The notes: generated by a model from the sequence alone, not told the origin. Shown: positions 18,491-29,494, numbered from the stretch's first letter. The stretch is DNA of 64,000 nucleotides from Pararhizobium polonicum (GCF_001687365.1 NZ_LGLV01000008.1:361306-425305), one strand, 5' to 3'. Program-made: numbers and translations.

Positions 18491-19009
18491 TTACTCTTCC
18501 GGGGCGGAACCGGCCGCCTGGAAGCGCTCTTCGAATTCACGTCTCAGGCTGCGGCGCACTTCCGCTGCCCGTTGGCGCCGCTTTCGGATGGCTGTCTCGG
18601 GATTGTAGGCCGGAACGTTGGTGGGGCGTCCCTCGGCATCGACGGCCACCATCGTGAAATAGCAGGAATTGGTGTGCCGGCGCTCGCCCGTGCGGATGGT
18701 TTCCGCCTCGACCCGGATGCCGACCTCCATCGAGGTTCGGCCGGCATAATTGATCGAGGCACGAAAGGTGACGAGTTCGCCGACATGGATCGGCTGGCGG
18801 AAGACGACCTGATCGACCGAGAGGGTCACCGCATATTCCTGCGAATAGCGCGAGGCACAGGAGAAGGCGACCCGGTCCAGAAGGTTGAGAAGCGCGCCGC
18901 CATGAACTTTACCGCTGAAATTGGCCATGTCGGGCGTCATCAGGACGACCATCTCGAGTTGGCTTGTGTCATGCCCGGATTCCAAAGCGAATCTCCCTGC
19001 CGTTTCCAT
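18491..19009 (-). CDS. Acyl-CoA thioesterase (hotdog fold, YciA/BFIT-type)
   Basis: A 172-residue single hotdog-domain thioesterase. The family stretch GKVHGGALLNLLDRVAFSCA (residues ~33-52) holds the catalytic Asp within the hotdog helix, and the pattern GELVTFRASINYAGRTSMEVG is typical of acyl-CoA hydrolases of the YciA/BACH type. The C-terminus is a charged Arg/Glu-rich tail. It hydrolyses acyl-CoA to free acid and CoA in the cytoplasm. It stands alone between LysR and a small hypothetical gene, so its chain-length preference and pathway cannot be inferred. Confidence 0.87.
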   Translation of the reverse strand: METAGRFALESGHDTSQLEMVVLMTPDMANFSGKVHGGALLNLLDRVAFSCASRYSQEYAVTLSVDQVVFRQPIHVGELVTFRASINYAGRTSMEVGIRVEAETIRTGERRHTNSCYFTMVAVDAEGRPTNVPAYNPETAIRKRRQRAAEVRRSLRREFEERFQAAGSAPEE

Positions 19010-19053
19010 TGCGCGATAGACTGTGCCCGAGGGCGCCCTCGATCCCAGTCAGT

Positions 19054-19272
19054 CTACTCGGTCATCAACCCATCAAAGACTTCGAGCATCGCATCTGCGA
19101 TGGCCTTACCCAACGCCGTTCCATTGTCCTTAAGCGCCGTCTCATCCATATCGCGGGCTGCCAGCGCAAGTGCTGCGCCCTCCGCCATGACGATTTCTTG
19201 TGCCCGCTGGATTGCCCAAAGAGCAAAATCGCTTCGACCATTGATTTCCACGGTATCCATCTGCACGTCCAT
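19054..19272 (-). CDS. Small hypothetical protein
   Basis: I do not recognise this family. From the ATG at 19272 it is a 72-residue acidic, mainly helical protein (GRSDFALWAIQRAQEIVMAEGAALALAA) with no membrane segment or metal motif. Its composition and codon pattern look coding, and it is placed tail-to-head with the thioesterase on the same strand. The start is uncertain: ATG 19260 and ATG 19326 (with GGAGAGG touching it) are alternatives. Confidence 0.5.
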   Translation of the reverse strand: MDVQMDTVEINGRSDFALWAIQRAQEIVMAEGAALALAARDMDETALKDNGTALGKAIADAMLEVFDGLMTE

Positions 19273-19489
19273 TGCTGTCGATTGTCGCGGCCGAAGAGGC
19301 TTCGCGCATGTTTCGAATTGACCCATCCTCTCCAATAACAGGGCAAGGCCGTGTTACAAAGAGCAAGAGAGTACCCCCGCTGCATATTGGTCCGCCGTGG
19401 TTTCAGTACGCAATGCCGGAACGGAAACCGCGCTTGCAATCCTGCGCGCATGCTCCAGATTGACGGGACTGGCATTTAGGGAGATGGCC

Positions 19490-19774
19490 GTGACGGATGA
19501 CCGCAAGGCACTGCTGGTTCGCATCACCGGAAGGGTGCAGGGTGTGGGGTTCCGTTTCTGGACGCGCGGCCAGGCTGAGCGACTCAGTCTGTCAGGCTGG
19601 GTCAGAAACGAAGACGATGGATCGGTGAAGGCCTTGATCGCCGGGCCGGATCGAGCAGTCTCCGCCATGCTGCAACTGCTTCGGAACGGACCACCCGGTG
19701 CCCTCGTTTCCAGCGTCGAAACCGCGTCAACCTCCCTTGGTGAGGTGTCCCCGGGGTTCCGCATCACGAAATAG
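19490..19774 (+). CDS. acyP: Acylphosphatase
   Basis: A 94-residue acylphosphatase, the typical length. The phosphate-binding loop [11 protein letters not shown] contains the catalytic Arg, and the catalytic Asn lies in the [11 protein letters not shown] strand. It hydrolyses acyl phosphates such as acetyl- or carbamoyl-phosphate. I take GTG 19490 as the start because AGGGAG lies six bases upstream; the ATG at 19484 would leave no spacing. It is a single-gene unit. Confidence 0.92.
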   Translation: MTDDRKALLVRITGRVQGVGFRFWTRGQAERLSLSGWVRNEDDGSVKALIAGPDRAVSAMLQLLRNGPPGALVSSVETASTSLGEVSPGFRITK

Positions 19775-19975
19775 TGGCCGGAGCAAGATCTACCTTACAT
19801 ATTGTTTCTATTGGTATTTTTAGACATCCATTCGACTTCGCTAGCGGGTGCAACAATATTTGCTTGTCGATGATGCAATGCAGCAATAAAAGGGTGATCG
19901 ACATTTTACCGTCAGACATGAAAACGGGGAACCATAAAGCGCGTACGTCATATCCATGAACAACAGGAGACTTCT

Positions 19976-20227
19976 ATGTCCATTGCACTCAACACCATCG
20001 ATGGCCTCGGCCTCGGCGCAATTTCCGGCACAACCGTAGCATCCCGGGTCAAGGCCTATCGGGAATCTGCCGGTTACAGCATCGAGGACCTTGCGGTAAC
20101 ATGCGGACTGGCGAATTCCGAGATTGCAGCGATCGAAGACGGCACGGACGCCGACCCGGCGAAGCTGAGAAGGATTGCCGCGGCACTCCAGGTTCCTGTG
20201 TCGGCCTTGTTGACCACCGATTCCTAA
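19976..20227 (+). CDS. Small XRE-family helix-turn-helix protein
   Basis: An 83-residue protein that is little more than a Cro/C1-type DNA-binding domain (VKAYRESAGYSIEDLAVTCG, then LRRIAAALQVPVSALL). A clear aggag precedes the ATG. The ~20 residues before the domain are Gly/Ala-rich. It stands alone, with a 200-bp AT-richer leader upstream. The target is unknown; such small regulators are common in rhizobia outside phage contexts, and no phage genes are nearby. Confidence 0.75.
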   Translation: MSIALNTIDGLGLGAISGTTVASRVKAYRESAGYSIEDLAVTCGLANSEIAAIEDGTDADPAKLRRIAAALQVPVSALLTTDS

Positions 20228-20586
20228 ACCGATTTTTGCCTCGGCCAGCTGTTTGAGACAGTGGTGTGGATAAACGGGATTGCCGCACTCACGGCGTCAG
20301 ATTTTCCACGATCGAGGCACAGACTGCGAGACGGGGTTGGAACCCAGAACACTCCAAAACCCCGGCGCGCTCTTTCTCAACAAAAATAACCGATATATTC
20401 CAGAATTTCACCGATCCGTCCCGGCACGCGACACCCCTTGGCCTGTTGGCATGCGGCGCCGCTTTCGACCCGGATGGCGATCGGTACGCCGAACACGGCT
20501 TGCGGGCCGGGCCCCGGTTTTCGTCCGGGACCCGGCTGCCATCTCAAGAGGCGGGGAGCTTGCTATCACGCAATCGGCCGATGGTC
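20228..20586. other. Intergenic region downstream of guaD
   Basis: 359 bp with no supportable gene, between the XRE gene and the convergent guanine deaminase gene. The short open frames here lack ribosome sites and family features. The only notable structure is the strong hairpin at 20506-20536. Confidence 0.6.
20506..20536 (-). terminator. Strong GC hairpin after guaD
   Basis: A 12-bp stem with one mismatch (20506-20517 with 20525-20536) and a 7-base loop lies ~50 bp beyond the guaD stop in the direction of transcription. It lacks a T-tract, so it is a transcript-end or RNA-protecting structure of uncertain strength. Confidence 0.45.
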
Positions 20587-21951
20587 TTATTTGACCGGCC
20601 GTCCGCTGACCCAGACGGTAGCGATGTTCGGTTTTGAGGCGGTATAGACGATCTTCTGCAGAACGGCGTCTCCGCGATCGAGATCGTCCCACAGGCGGAT
20701 AGTCCCATTTTCAGCCGTGGTGTCGATGGCCAGCGCGTCGAACTGATATCCCGGTTCGAACCGGCCGATCGGCAAATCCAGCGCGATGCCGCCGCCGGTG
20801 GTGGCGAGATAGAACGCATCGCGAAAATCGACGCGGCTGTTGGACTGCCTGCTTCTTGCCTCGGGCGGAAGGTCGGGATCGGTGCCCGTTTCCAGCATCC
20901 GCGACACCATGATCGCGCCACGCATGGCATCGAACATGGAGCCGATCGGTCCGCCGGAAATATCAGTGCCGAGCCCCACATGCAGGCCCTTTTCCAGTGC
21001 TGCCTTCAGGGGAAACACCGCATTGGCGAAATAGGCGTTGGACACCGGACAATGGGCCACCGCCGCCTGCCGCACCCGGATCGTTTCCATATCCAGCCGT
21101 GTCAGAAAATTCGCGTGCGCGAGAACGCTGCGCCTGCCGAGCAGTCCGAAGCGATCGAGGCTCTCGGTGTCGGTCATCCCGTGGCGCTCAAGCACATAGC
21201 CATGCGCCCAGTCGCTTTCCGAGCAATGGGTCTGGACATGGCACCCGCAACTCCTGGCAAGGGCACCCAGTCCTTCCAGCGCGGCATCGGTGCAGGATGG
21301 AATGAAACGCGGCGTGATCACCGGCCTGACAAGACGTTCCTCATTGTCCGGATGCGCATGGATATAGTCGATCAGGGCCTGCGTGCCGCCGATCGCCGCT
21401 TCCGGCGATGCATCGCGATAATAGTCCGGGCACTGGTCCGGATTGTCCATCGCCACCTTGCCGATCAGCGCCCGCTGCCCCCGCTCCAGGCAGAGATCTG
21501 CCAGAAGGCGGCTGGCATCCTGATGGATGGTGGCGAAATAGAGAGCCGTCGTCGTGCCGCTGGCCAGCAGGTCATCGACAAGCAGCCCGTAGCTTCGTCT
21601 GGCAAAGGCGATGTCGGCATACCGCGCTTCGAGCGGGAAGGTGTATTGATGCAGCCAGACCTCGAGCGGAACGTCGAGGGCCTGCCCAAGCTGCGGATAT
21701 TGCGGCGCATGGACATGGAGATCGACCAGACCCGGCAGGAGAAAAGAGCCCGTCGGCAGGGTAACGAGGTTTCCTTCCGCCGAGCGCGCGCGTTTCTCGG
21801 CCTCGTAACCCGCTTCGTCGGGGCGCCGGACCGATTGAATCACGCCATCCGCACCGATCGCGATCAGCGCGTCCGTCAGTTCATCGACTGTCCCGCGCTC
21901 GGGCATGTGAAAACCGGAGGCGAGAAGTGTCTTGCCACGAAGATGGGTCAT
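20587..21951 (-). CDS. guaD: Guanine deaminase
   Basis: A 454-residue amidohydrolase of the guanine deaminase family. Metal ligands are seen in LVDLHVHAPQYPQLG and THCSESDWAHG, with LAHANFL and the GLGTDISGG Asp motif further on; the PQYPQ segment is characteristic of GuaD. It converts guanine to xanthine and ammonia in the cytoplasm. Its start overlaps the oxygenase stop (ATGA, 21948-21951), so it is the last gene of the minus-strand purine operon. Xanthine from this step could feed the xanthine-dehydrogenase-type enzyme encoded at 39088-42728. Confidence 0.93.
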   Translation of the reverse strand: MTHLRGKTLLASGFHMPERGTVDELTDALIAIGADGVIQSVRRPDEAGYEAEKRARSAEGNLVTLPTGSFLLPGLVDLHVHAPQYPQLGQALDVPLEVWLHQYTFPLEARYADIAFARRSYGLLVDDLLASGTTTALYFATIHQDASRLLADLCLERGQRALIGKVAMDNPDQCPDYYRDASPEAAIGGTQALIDYIHAHPDNEERLVRPVITPRFIPSCTDAALEGLGALARSCGCHVQTHCSESDWAHGYVLERHGMTDTESLDRFGLLGRRSVLAHANFLTRLDMETIRVRQAAVAHCPVSNAYFANAVFPLKAALEKGLHVGLGTDISGGPIGSMFDAMRGAIMVSRMLETGTDPDLPPEARSRQSNSRVDFRDAFYLATTGGGIALDLPIGRFEPGYQFDALAIDTTAENGTIRLWDDLDRGDAVLQKIVYTASKPNIATVWVSGRPVK

Positions 21952-22805
21952 GCGGCCTGCACGTTCGTTCCGTAGGTGATGCCCTTTTCCTTCAGCCAGC
22001 GGCGATAGGCGATGGAGGATGCGTCGGCGCGGGTCGGGATTTCCGAGCGCGGCTCGAGCGGCAAAAGGCGCGGGCGCTGGTTTTCCAGGATGATGCGATC
22101 CTGCAGGAAGATCAGCTGCTGGAAATGGATGAGGTCCGTCAACGCCGAGACATCATCGATCAGAAACATCACCGGATGCGCCCGGCAGCGATCCGGATCG
22201 AGCGGCTGGACGAACAGGCAGATGACGTCCCAGCGGTTGGCGGCATTCGGGCAGGTCTTGTAGAGGATGGTCGCGAAGGGATTGGCGACGCGGTACATGT
22301 ACTGCGTCATGATCCCGCCGGTCGCCGAGAGAGCTGCCTGCGGCTGGAAGAACTGGCAGTTGGTCGCCCAGACCTCATCGACGTCGCGGCGGATTTCGGT
22401 GGTGTAATGCAGCACCTCCGTATTCGGCTCGGCGCCAAGGATATCCGTATGGACGAAGGGGAAGTGCGCCATGTCGAGGAAGTTCTCGACGATGCGCAGG
22501 CCGGATGCCTTCACCGAGATCGCGCCGCAGACGATGACGCGGCGGTCGTCTTCGTCGGTTTCCGGGATTGGCAGAACATCGGTTTCCGGTTGCCCAAGCG
22601 TCACCCAGAGATAGCCGTAGCGCTCCGTCGCCTGAAGAGGTTCGCTTCGGTCCACCGCATAAACCGTAATTGCTCCGTCGGCTGCGCGGCTCACCGTCAG
22701 GTCGATCCCAAGCAGCCGGTTGGCCATCGTGCCCTCGGCAATATCCTGCAGCGCCTCGATGCAATACCACTGGTCGAGGGCTGCCTTTTCGGCGGGTCTG
22801 CTCAT
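21948..22805 (-). CDS. Rieske-cluster-less oxygenase catalytic subunit (NdmC-like), copy 1
   Basis: A 285-residue relative of Rieske oxygenase alpha subunits. The catalytic mononuclear-iron motif is intact: E107-N108-x2-D111-x2-H114-x4-H119 (ENFLDMAHFPFVH), with a likely third ligand Asp236 in FLQDRIILENQRP. The N-terminal Rieske region is cut to ~70 residues (WYCIEALQ ... ERYGYLWVTLG) and lacks the CxH/CxxH cluster ligands. It therefore needs an external Rieske partner, most likely the protein at 29882. NdmC of Pseudomonas putida CBB5 (7-methylxanthine N7-demethylation) is built the same way. It lies between the 8-oxoguanine-deaminase-like gene and guaD, so a purine substrate is likely. It is close to the copy at 38222. 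Confidence 0.85.
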   Translation of the reverse strand: MSRPAEKAALDQWYCIEALQDIAEGTMANRLLGIDLTVSRAADGAITVYAVDRSEPLQATERYGYLWVTLGQPETDVLPIPETDEDDRRVIVCGAISVKASGLRIVENFLDMAHFPFVHTDILGAEPNTEVLHYTTEIRRDVDEVWATNCQFFQPQAALSATGGIMTQYMYRVANPFATILYKTCPNAANRWDVICLFVQPLDPDRCRAHPVMFLIDDVSALTDLIHFQQLIFLQDRIILENQRPRLLPLEPRSEIPTRADASSIAYRRWLKEKGITYGTNVQAA

Positions 22806-22830
22806 GGTGCGGTCCTCTTCATGTCCGTCT

Positions 22831-24231
22831 TCACTGGCGGTAGATGCGGTTCATCACGTCTTCATGGGCCGACATCGCCGCTTCGACATCGAAACCCGTG
22901 AATTCGCCCTTCCGGACGATCTCCCGGCCGTTGATGAAGGAATAATCGACCTTGAACGGACCGCACATGACGAGCGCCGCCAAGGGATCGCGCTGCGTGC
23001 CGGAGAGCCCGAGCTGGTTCAGTTTCACGGCGATGAAGTCGGCGCTCATGCCGGGTGCAAGATAGCCGATATCGTCGCGGCCGAGAAGGGCGGCTCCGCC
23101 GCGCGTTGCCATTTCCAGCGATTCCCGCGCCGACAATGCCTTCGGCGTGCCGCCGAAACCACCACGTCCACCGGGCTTTTCCGAAAGGTAATGATGCGGC
23201 GCGACGCGCTGGAGCATCATCGCCAGCCGCGCTTCCATGAACATGTTGGAGGTGTCGTTGGAGGCCGAGCCATCGACGCCGAGGCCGACCTTGACGCCCT
23301 TGTCGAGCATTTCACGGATCTTGGCGATGCCCTGTCCGCAGCGCATGTTGGCAGACGGGCAGTGGGCGACGCCGGTACCGGTTTCGGAGAAACGGTCGAT
23401 CTCCGCGCTGGTCATGAAGATCGAATGGACAAACCAGACGTCCGGTCCCAGCCAGCCGACGGATTCGGCGAACTCCACCGGCCGCATGCCGTAGATCTCG
23501 TGGCAATATTTTTCTTCAAACAGCTCCTCGGCCAGATGCGAATGCAGATGCACGCCGGGATGCTTGCGCGCTAGCGTGGCCGCCTCGCGCATCAGGTCCG
23601 GTGTCACCGAGAAGGGCGAGCAGGGCGCGAGAATGATCCGGTTCATCGAATGGCGCGCATTGTCGTGATACCGGCCGATCAGCCGCTCAGCATCCAGCAG
23701 GATGGCATCCTCCTTCTCGACGCAGCGATCGGGCGGCAGGCCGCCCTGGCTTTCACCGCGCGACATCGCACCACGTGCTGCGTGAAAACGCAGGCCGATA
23801 TCACGGGCGGCATCGATGGTGGCATCCAGCGTGCAGTTGTTCGGCAGGATATAGAGATGGTCGGAGCTGGTGGTGCAGCCGGAATGGATGAGCTCGGCCA
23901 TGGCGATCCGTGCCGAAATGCCGATGGCATCATCGTCCAGTTCCGACCAGATCGGATAGAGCGTCTTCAGCCAGACCAGCAGTTCGTCGTCCTGCACCAT
24001 GACGCGGGTGAGGTTCTGGTACATGTGGTGATGCGTGTTGACCATGCCGGGCATGACGATGTGGCCGGAGAGATCGAGAGTCTCATCGGCTTGAAGATGT
24101 GTGAGTTCCCCGGTGGTGCCGACGGCCTCGATCACGTTGTCCCGCACGAGAATGGCGCCATTCGTTAGTTCACGGCGGGTGTCGTCGAAAGTGGCGAGAT
24201 GATCGATGTTCTTGACAAGCAGGCTGGGCAT
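22831..24231 (-). CDS. 8-oxoguanine deaminase-like amidohydrolase
   Basis: A 466-residue metal-dependent amidohydrolase of the TrzA/AtzB/8-oxoguanine deaminase group. Motifs are NTHHHMYQNLTR, a central LHSHLAEE, VHSIFMT and the catalytic Asp in GLGVDGSASND; SGCTTSSDHLYILPN and GGLPPDRCVEKEDAIL are typical of 8-oxoguanine deaminases. These convert 8-oxoguanine to urate. I use the ATG at 24231 (GGAGG four bases upstream); the longer frame overlaps the permease and is not protein-like. Some relatives act on isocytosine or triazines, so the substrate is likely but not certain. Confidence 0.85.
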   Translation of the reverse strand: MPSLLVKNIDHLATFDDTRRELTNGAILVRDNVIEAVGTTGELTHLQADETLDLSGHIVMPGMVNTHHHMYQNLTRVMVQDDELLVWLKTLYPIWSELDDDAIGISARIAMAELIHSGCTTSSDHLYILPNNCTLDATIDAARDIGLRFHAARGAMSRGESQGGLPPDRCVEKEDAILLDAERLIGRYHDNARHSMNRIILAPCSPFSVTPDLMREAATLARKHPGVHLHSHLAEELFEEKYCHEIYGMRPVEFAESVGWLGPDVWFVHSIFMTSAEIDRFSETGTGVAHCPSANMRCGQGIAKIREMLDKGVKVGLGVDGSASNDTSNMFMEARLAMMLQRVAPHHYLSEKPGGRGGFGGTPKALSARESLEMATRGGAALLGRDDIGYLAPGMSADFIAVKLNQLGLSGTQRDPLAALVMCGPFKVDYSFINGREIVRKGEFTGFDVEAAMSAHEDVMNRIYRQ

Positions 24232-24251
24232 TTCGCCTCCGATACGGACGT

Positions 24252-25187
24252 TTAGCGGACGTCGCGGAAATAGGGTTCGCCAAGGGCGGCGGGTGCCGCC
24301 ATGACACGGCGCATGCGCTGCCAGGCGAGAACCGGCACGATAATCAGCGCGATGGTGCCAAGATAAGGCAGCATCGAGAGAACGGCGGGTGCCACCGGCC
24401 ATCCGCGCGCCTGGCCAACGAAGCCGAGCGCGGTGATGAGGCCGAAGAGCAGGCCGGAGAGCACCGCTGGAATCGGCCGGTATCCGGCGAAAATCACCAG
24501 CGCCACCGCGATCCAGCCGCGGCCGGCGACCACACCGTCAGACCAGGAGGGCACGAAGGCGAGGGTGAGATAAGCACCGGCGCCGGCGGCGAGCGCCGAG
24601 CCCGCCGTGACATAGGCAAAGCGGATCGCGTTAACCGGAATGCCGGCCGCATCCGCCGCTGCCGGGTTTTCGCCGACTGCGCGCAGGTTGAGGCCGTGAC
24701 GCGTCTTGAACAGCAGGTAATGGAGTGCCAGCGGCAGGATGATGTAGATGAGATAGACGAGGATGTTTTGCGAAAACAGCGCCTTGCCGAGAATGGGAAG
24801 CTGGCTCAAAAACGGGATCTCTATGGGCGCGAAGACGGCACGCGCCGGCATGCCGGAATAGGAGCGGCCGATGGTCGAGGCAAGCCCTGTCCCCATCAAC
24901 GTCAAGGCGAGCCCGCAAAGCACCTGGTTGGCGCGCAGCCAGACGGTGGCGGTGGCAAACACCACGCCGAACAGGGTGCCGACGGCGAGCGCCGCAATGA
25001 AGCCGAGCATGGGATTGGGTGTCGCTGTCACGGTGGCGATTGCGGTGATCGCCCCCATCGCCATCAGCCCTTCCGCGCCCAGATTGACGACGCCGACGCG
25101 CTCGGCCAGCACCTCGCCAAGGGCTGCCAGTGCCAGAACCCCACCGGCGAGAAAAGCGGTCGAGAACAGTCCGGTCAGGAGGTCCAT
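24252..25187 (-). CDS. Nucleoside/purine ABC transporter permease (second)
   Basis: A 311-residue BPD_transp_2-type permease with 8-9 hydrophobic segments and GEVLAERVGVVNLGAEGLMAMGA near the N-terminus, typical of nucleoside (NupQ/YufQ-like) permeases that work with BMP binding proteins. ggagag precedes the start and the other permease gene ends 13 bp upstream. It forms the inner-membrane channel with the 25201-26250 product. Confidence 0.92.
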   Translation of the reverse strand: MDLLTGLFSTAFLAGGVLALAALGEVLAERVGVVNLGAEGLMAMGAITAIATVTATPNPMLGFIAALAVGTLFGVVFATATVWLRANQVLCGLALTLMGTGLASTIGRSYSGMPARAVFAPIEIPFLSQLPILGKALFSQNILVYLIYIILPLALHYLLFKTRHGLNLRAVGENPAAADAAGIPVNAIRFAYVTAGSALAAGAGAYLTLAFVPSWSDGVVAGRGWIAVALVIFAGYRPIPAVLSGLLFGLITALGFVGQARGWPVAPAVLSMLPYLGTIALIIVPVLAWQRMRRVMAAPAALGEPYFRDVR

Positions 25188-25200
25188 GTTTTTTCTCTCC

Positions 25201-26249
25201 TCAGATCTTGATGCGCGTGATGCGGTAATGCGCCAGCTCGTCGCCGATCGCGGTGAGGAACAGGATGAGGCCGGTGATCGCCAGCACCGCCGAGGTGGTC
25301 AGCCCCTGCGTCTGCAGGATGATGCCGGCATTGAGGATCAGTGCCATCAGGGCTGCCGAAAAGATCACGCCGATGCAGGAGTTGCGCGCGAGCACAGCGA
25401 CCATGATGCCGAGATAGCCGAAATTGTTGGAAATGCCGCCTTGCAGCCGGTGCACGGTGCCGGCGACCTCGAACATGCCGGCAATGCCGGCGACCATGCC
25501 GGAAAGCAGCATGACGGTGATGATATGGCGGCGCACCGGAATGCCGGCGTACTTTGCCGCCGATGGATTGGAGCCGGACAGACGGACTTCATAGCCCCAT
25601 TTCGAATAGGAGAGTACCAGCGCAAAGCCGACCGCCATCAGCACGCCGAGCGGCAGGCCCCAATGGACCAATCCCCAGAATTCCGGAATTTCGGCAGACA
25701 GACGCGGGGTCGAGGAATTGGACATCCCGACGCGGTCGCGCCATGGGCCGGTTGAGACATAATAGACCAGCAAGGCCGCAACGAAGTTGAGCAGCAGCGT
25801 GGTGATCAGTTCGTTGACGCCGGCATAGGCGCGGGCAAGCGTCGGCACCAGGATCCAGATCATGCCCCCGGCAGCACCGGCGATGAACATCAAGGGCAGG
25901 ATGACGACCGGCGGGCCGGGCACGAACAGGCCGATGGCGGTCGCCGAAAAGGCTCCCGCATAAAACTGGCCTTCAGCGCCGATATTCCAGGCACCGATCT
26001 GCTGGCCGACGGCCACTGCGAGGCCGGTCAAGAGAAGCGGGATCAGCAGGAGACAAAGATCCTCGATGCCGTAGGTGGAGCCGAAGGTGGCGCTGATCAC
26101 CTGCGCGCCGAGCTCCAGTGGTGCCGCGCCTGAAATTTCAAGGACGATGGAGGCAAGAAGCAGGGCGATCACGATCGCTGCGACACGGGCGGCAAGCGCA
26201 ATGCCGGGATGGGCGGAAGGAAGGCGCTGAAGACGCAGGCTGGACAGCA

Positions 26250-26250
<1 letters not shown>
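25201..26250 (-). CDS. Nucleoside/purine ABC transporter permease (first)
   Basis: A 349-residue BPD_transp_2-type permease with about ten hydrophobic segments and the family signature QIGAWNIGAEGQFYAGA. The start overlaps the ATPase stop by one base (TGATG), indicating translational coupling. With the next gene it forms a heterodimeric channel for nucleosides or purine bases, as in the YufOPQ/NupABC type. Confidence 0.92.
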
Positions 26251-27818
<1,568 letters not shown>

Positions 27819-27882
27819 CGAAAAGGTCCGGCTGCATGAGACGTGCCCGAATGCCGGGCCTGGTAGGTGTCGCGGGAGGGAA

Positions 27883-27903
27883 GGGCGGCGATGGACGCCG
27901 CCC
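27883..27903 (-). terminator. Hairpin between binding-protein and ATPase genes
   Basis: An 8-bp perfect stem GGGCGGCG/CGCCGCCC with a 5-base loop lies ~35 bp past the binding-protein stop. A second, weaker GCCCG/CGGGC stem is nearby. No T-tract follows; it probably sets higher expression of the binding protein than of the membrane components. Confidence 0.45.
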
Positions 27904-27937
27904 CCTGGTTCAAGTTGTCATGCGGCGTCGCGGCGGC

Positions 27938-29062
27938 CTAGCTCGTCAGGCCACTGACACCCTCGACCGACCAATCCCAATTGTAGAGCTCCAGTTCCGT
28001 CATCTTCTGGTCCTTGGCGAGACGCACGGTGCCGGTCGTGTCCTTCAGTTCGCCGACGAAAGGCGACCAGCCACCGAGGATCTTGTCGCGCACCGCATCG
28101 GCCGCCTTGGCGACATCCGCCGGGACCTTTTCGCCCCAGGCATCGCGATCGACGCCCTTGCCCATGCCAAACAGGTTCTCGGTCGGTGTCCATTCGCCAG
28201 CCAGCCGCTTCTTGACCTGATCGACGTAGAAATCCTTGAAGTCGATGATGATCGACGAGACATAGGAATTCGGACCGTAGCGGCGGATATCGGTGTTCCA
28301 CATGGCGGCCCAGACGCCCCGCTTTTCAGCCACCTGCAGGTAACCTGCCTCGTCCATGATGCCGAAGAGGAAGTCGCAGCCGTTGTCGATCAGCGCCGTG
28401 CCGGCCTGGGTTGCGGCCTGCGGATCGAACCAGGAGTTGATCACGATCGTCTGTAGCGTCGCGTTCGGGTTGACGGTCCGCGCACCCATCAGGAAGGCGT
28501 TGGTGGAGGTATACACCGAGGCGACCGGGAAGGACGCGACATAGCCGAGCTTGCCGGTCTTTGACAGGTGGCCGGCGGCAACGCCCAGCACGTAGGTCGG
28601 ATACCAATGGGCCAGATAGTACCAGCCCAGATTGTCCATCGTCTGGTGGCCGTTGCACTCCATGAAGGCCACATCCGGCGCGCGCTTGACCACGTCGTGC
28701 AGGAAGTCGCCGGTCGAGGACGTGTCGAAGATCATGTTGGCACCTTCCGAGACGAACTGGCGGTAGGTGCGCGTCGCGTCGGCGGAATAGGGAACGTTCT
28801 CGACTTCGATGACCTTTTTCAGCTTCGGAAAGGCCTCCTTGACGGCGAGCAGGCCCTGATGGTGGCTCCAGGTCCAGCCTTCGTCGGTGATCGGGCCGAC
28901 ATGGCCAAAGCCGATGACGGCGTCTTCTTCGGCAACGGCCGGAAGCGTGGCCGCCAGGGCGGTCGACGGGCGCAGGAGCCCGCCGGGCATGGCAAGGGCT
29001 GCGGCGCCCACGGCGCTCATGTTCAGGAAGCCTCGGCGGGAAAGTGTACGCAGGTCGATCAT
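27938..29062 (-). CDS. BMP-family purine/nucleoside substrate-binding protein, Tat-exported
   Basis: A 374-residue periplasmic binding protein of the BMP/PnrA (Med-like) family, which bind purine nucleosides or bases. The start is ATG 29062 (AAAAGGGGA upstream); the long frame to 29641 runs through the promoter region and is not real. The N-terminus holds a twin-arginine signal (SRRGFLNMSAVGAAALAMPG). Internal features such as VIGFGHVGPITDEGWTWSHHQG match the family. It heads the minus-strand operon and supplies the ligand to the import genes. Confidence 0.9.
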   Translation of the reverse strand: MIDLRTLSRRGFLNMSAVGAAALAMPGGLLRPSTALAATLPAVAEEDAVIGFGHVGPITDEGWTWSHHQGLLAVKEAFPKLKKVIEVENVPYSADATRTYRQFVSEGANMIFDTSSTGDFLHDVVKRAPDVAFMECNGHQTMDNLGWYYLAHWYPTYVLGVAAGHLSKTGKLGYVASFPVASVYTSTNAFLMGARTVNPNATLQTIVINSWFDPQAATQAGTALIDNGCDFLFGIMDEAGYLQVAEKRGVWAAMWNTDIRRYGPNSYVSSIIIDFKDFYVDQVKKRLAGEWTPTENLFGMGKGVDRDAWGEKVPADVAKAADAVRDKILGGWSPFVGELKDTTGTVRLAKDQKMTELELYNWDWSVEGVSGLTS

Positions 29063-29094
29063 GTATTCCCCTTTTGATTGTTGACGGCTCTCTC

Positions 29095-29120
29095 CGGCAG
29101 CCGGATGATCCGGTCTGCCG
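29095..29120 (-). promoter_or_regulatory. Leader hairpin upstream of the BMP binding-protein gene
   Basis: CGGCAG-CCGGAT-G-ATCCGG-T-CTGCCG folds into an almost continuous 12-bp stem 33-58 bases before the start codon. It could be an attenuator, a translation-control element or the expression platform of a riboswitch. No T-tract follows. Confidence 0.4.
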
Positions 29121-29398
29121 CCAATGCCGCTTTCGATACTGTGAACTGGCAACGCAACAAATGTGCCAAGCCGGATGGTCGGGGAGGAGGCGGTGCTCGT
29201 TGCCATCCGGCCATGCAGGACGCGGCTGTCAGGCGCAGGCCAGGATGCCGGCCTATGGAGGCGGCGTGGCGCGGGCATTGGCAGTGCGTCTTGACGGCTG
29301 TGGCGCAAAGTGCCGCTTCTGACCCCTGATCCGGCCAGCGCGGAAACAGTTTCAGAAGCCCGGTGTTCGCAATAGAGCGTATTTCCCGATGATTGCGG

Positions 29399-29414
29399 TG
29401 CGCAAAACGCAACA
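29399..29414 (+). promoter_or_regulatory. Shared island motif TGCGCAAAACGCAACA
   Basis: This 16-mer recurs in inverted orientation at 34014-34029 with one mismatch (TGCACAAAACGCAACA), just before the ThDP-decarboxylase operon. Two copies in front of separate transcription units of the same island suggest a common regulator, possibly the LysR protein at 33091. Confidence 0.45.
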
Positions 29415-29460
29415 CTTGACGGCGCGTTTTTTCTGGGCGTAAAACCCGCAATGGCAATTT

Positions 29461-29494
29461 TGCACAAATAGAGTGCATGAGTAAATATTGTGCA
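29461..29494. promoter_or_regulatory. TGCAC-N7-GTGCA dyad plus a third GTGCA half-site
   Basis: TGCAC (29461-29465) and GTGCA (29473-29477) form an inverted repeat, with another GTGCA at 29490-29494, 17 bases on. The spacing of half-sites on successive helical faces is compatible with LysR-type binding upstream of the 29613 gene. This is an inferred operator. Confidence 0.4.
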
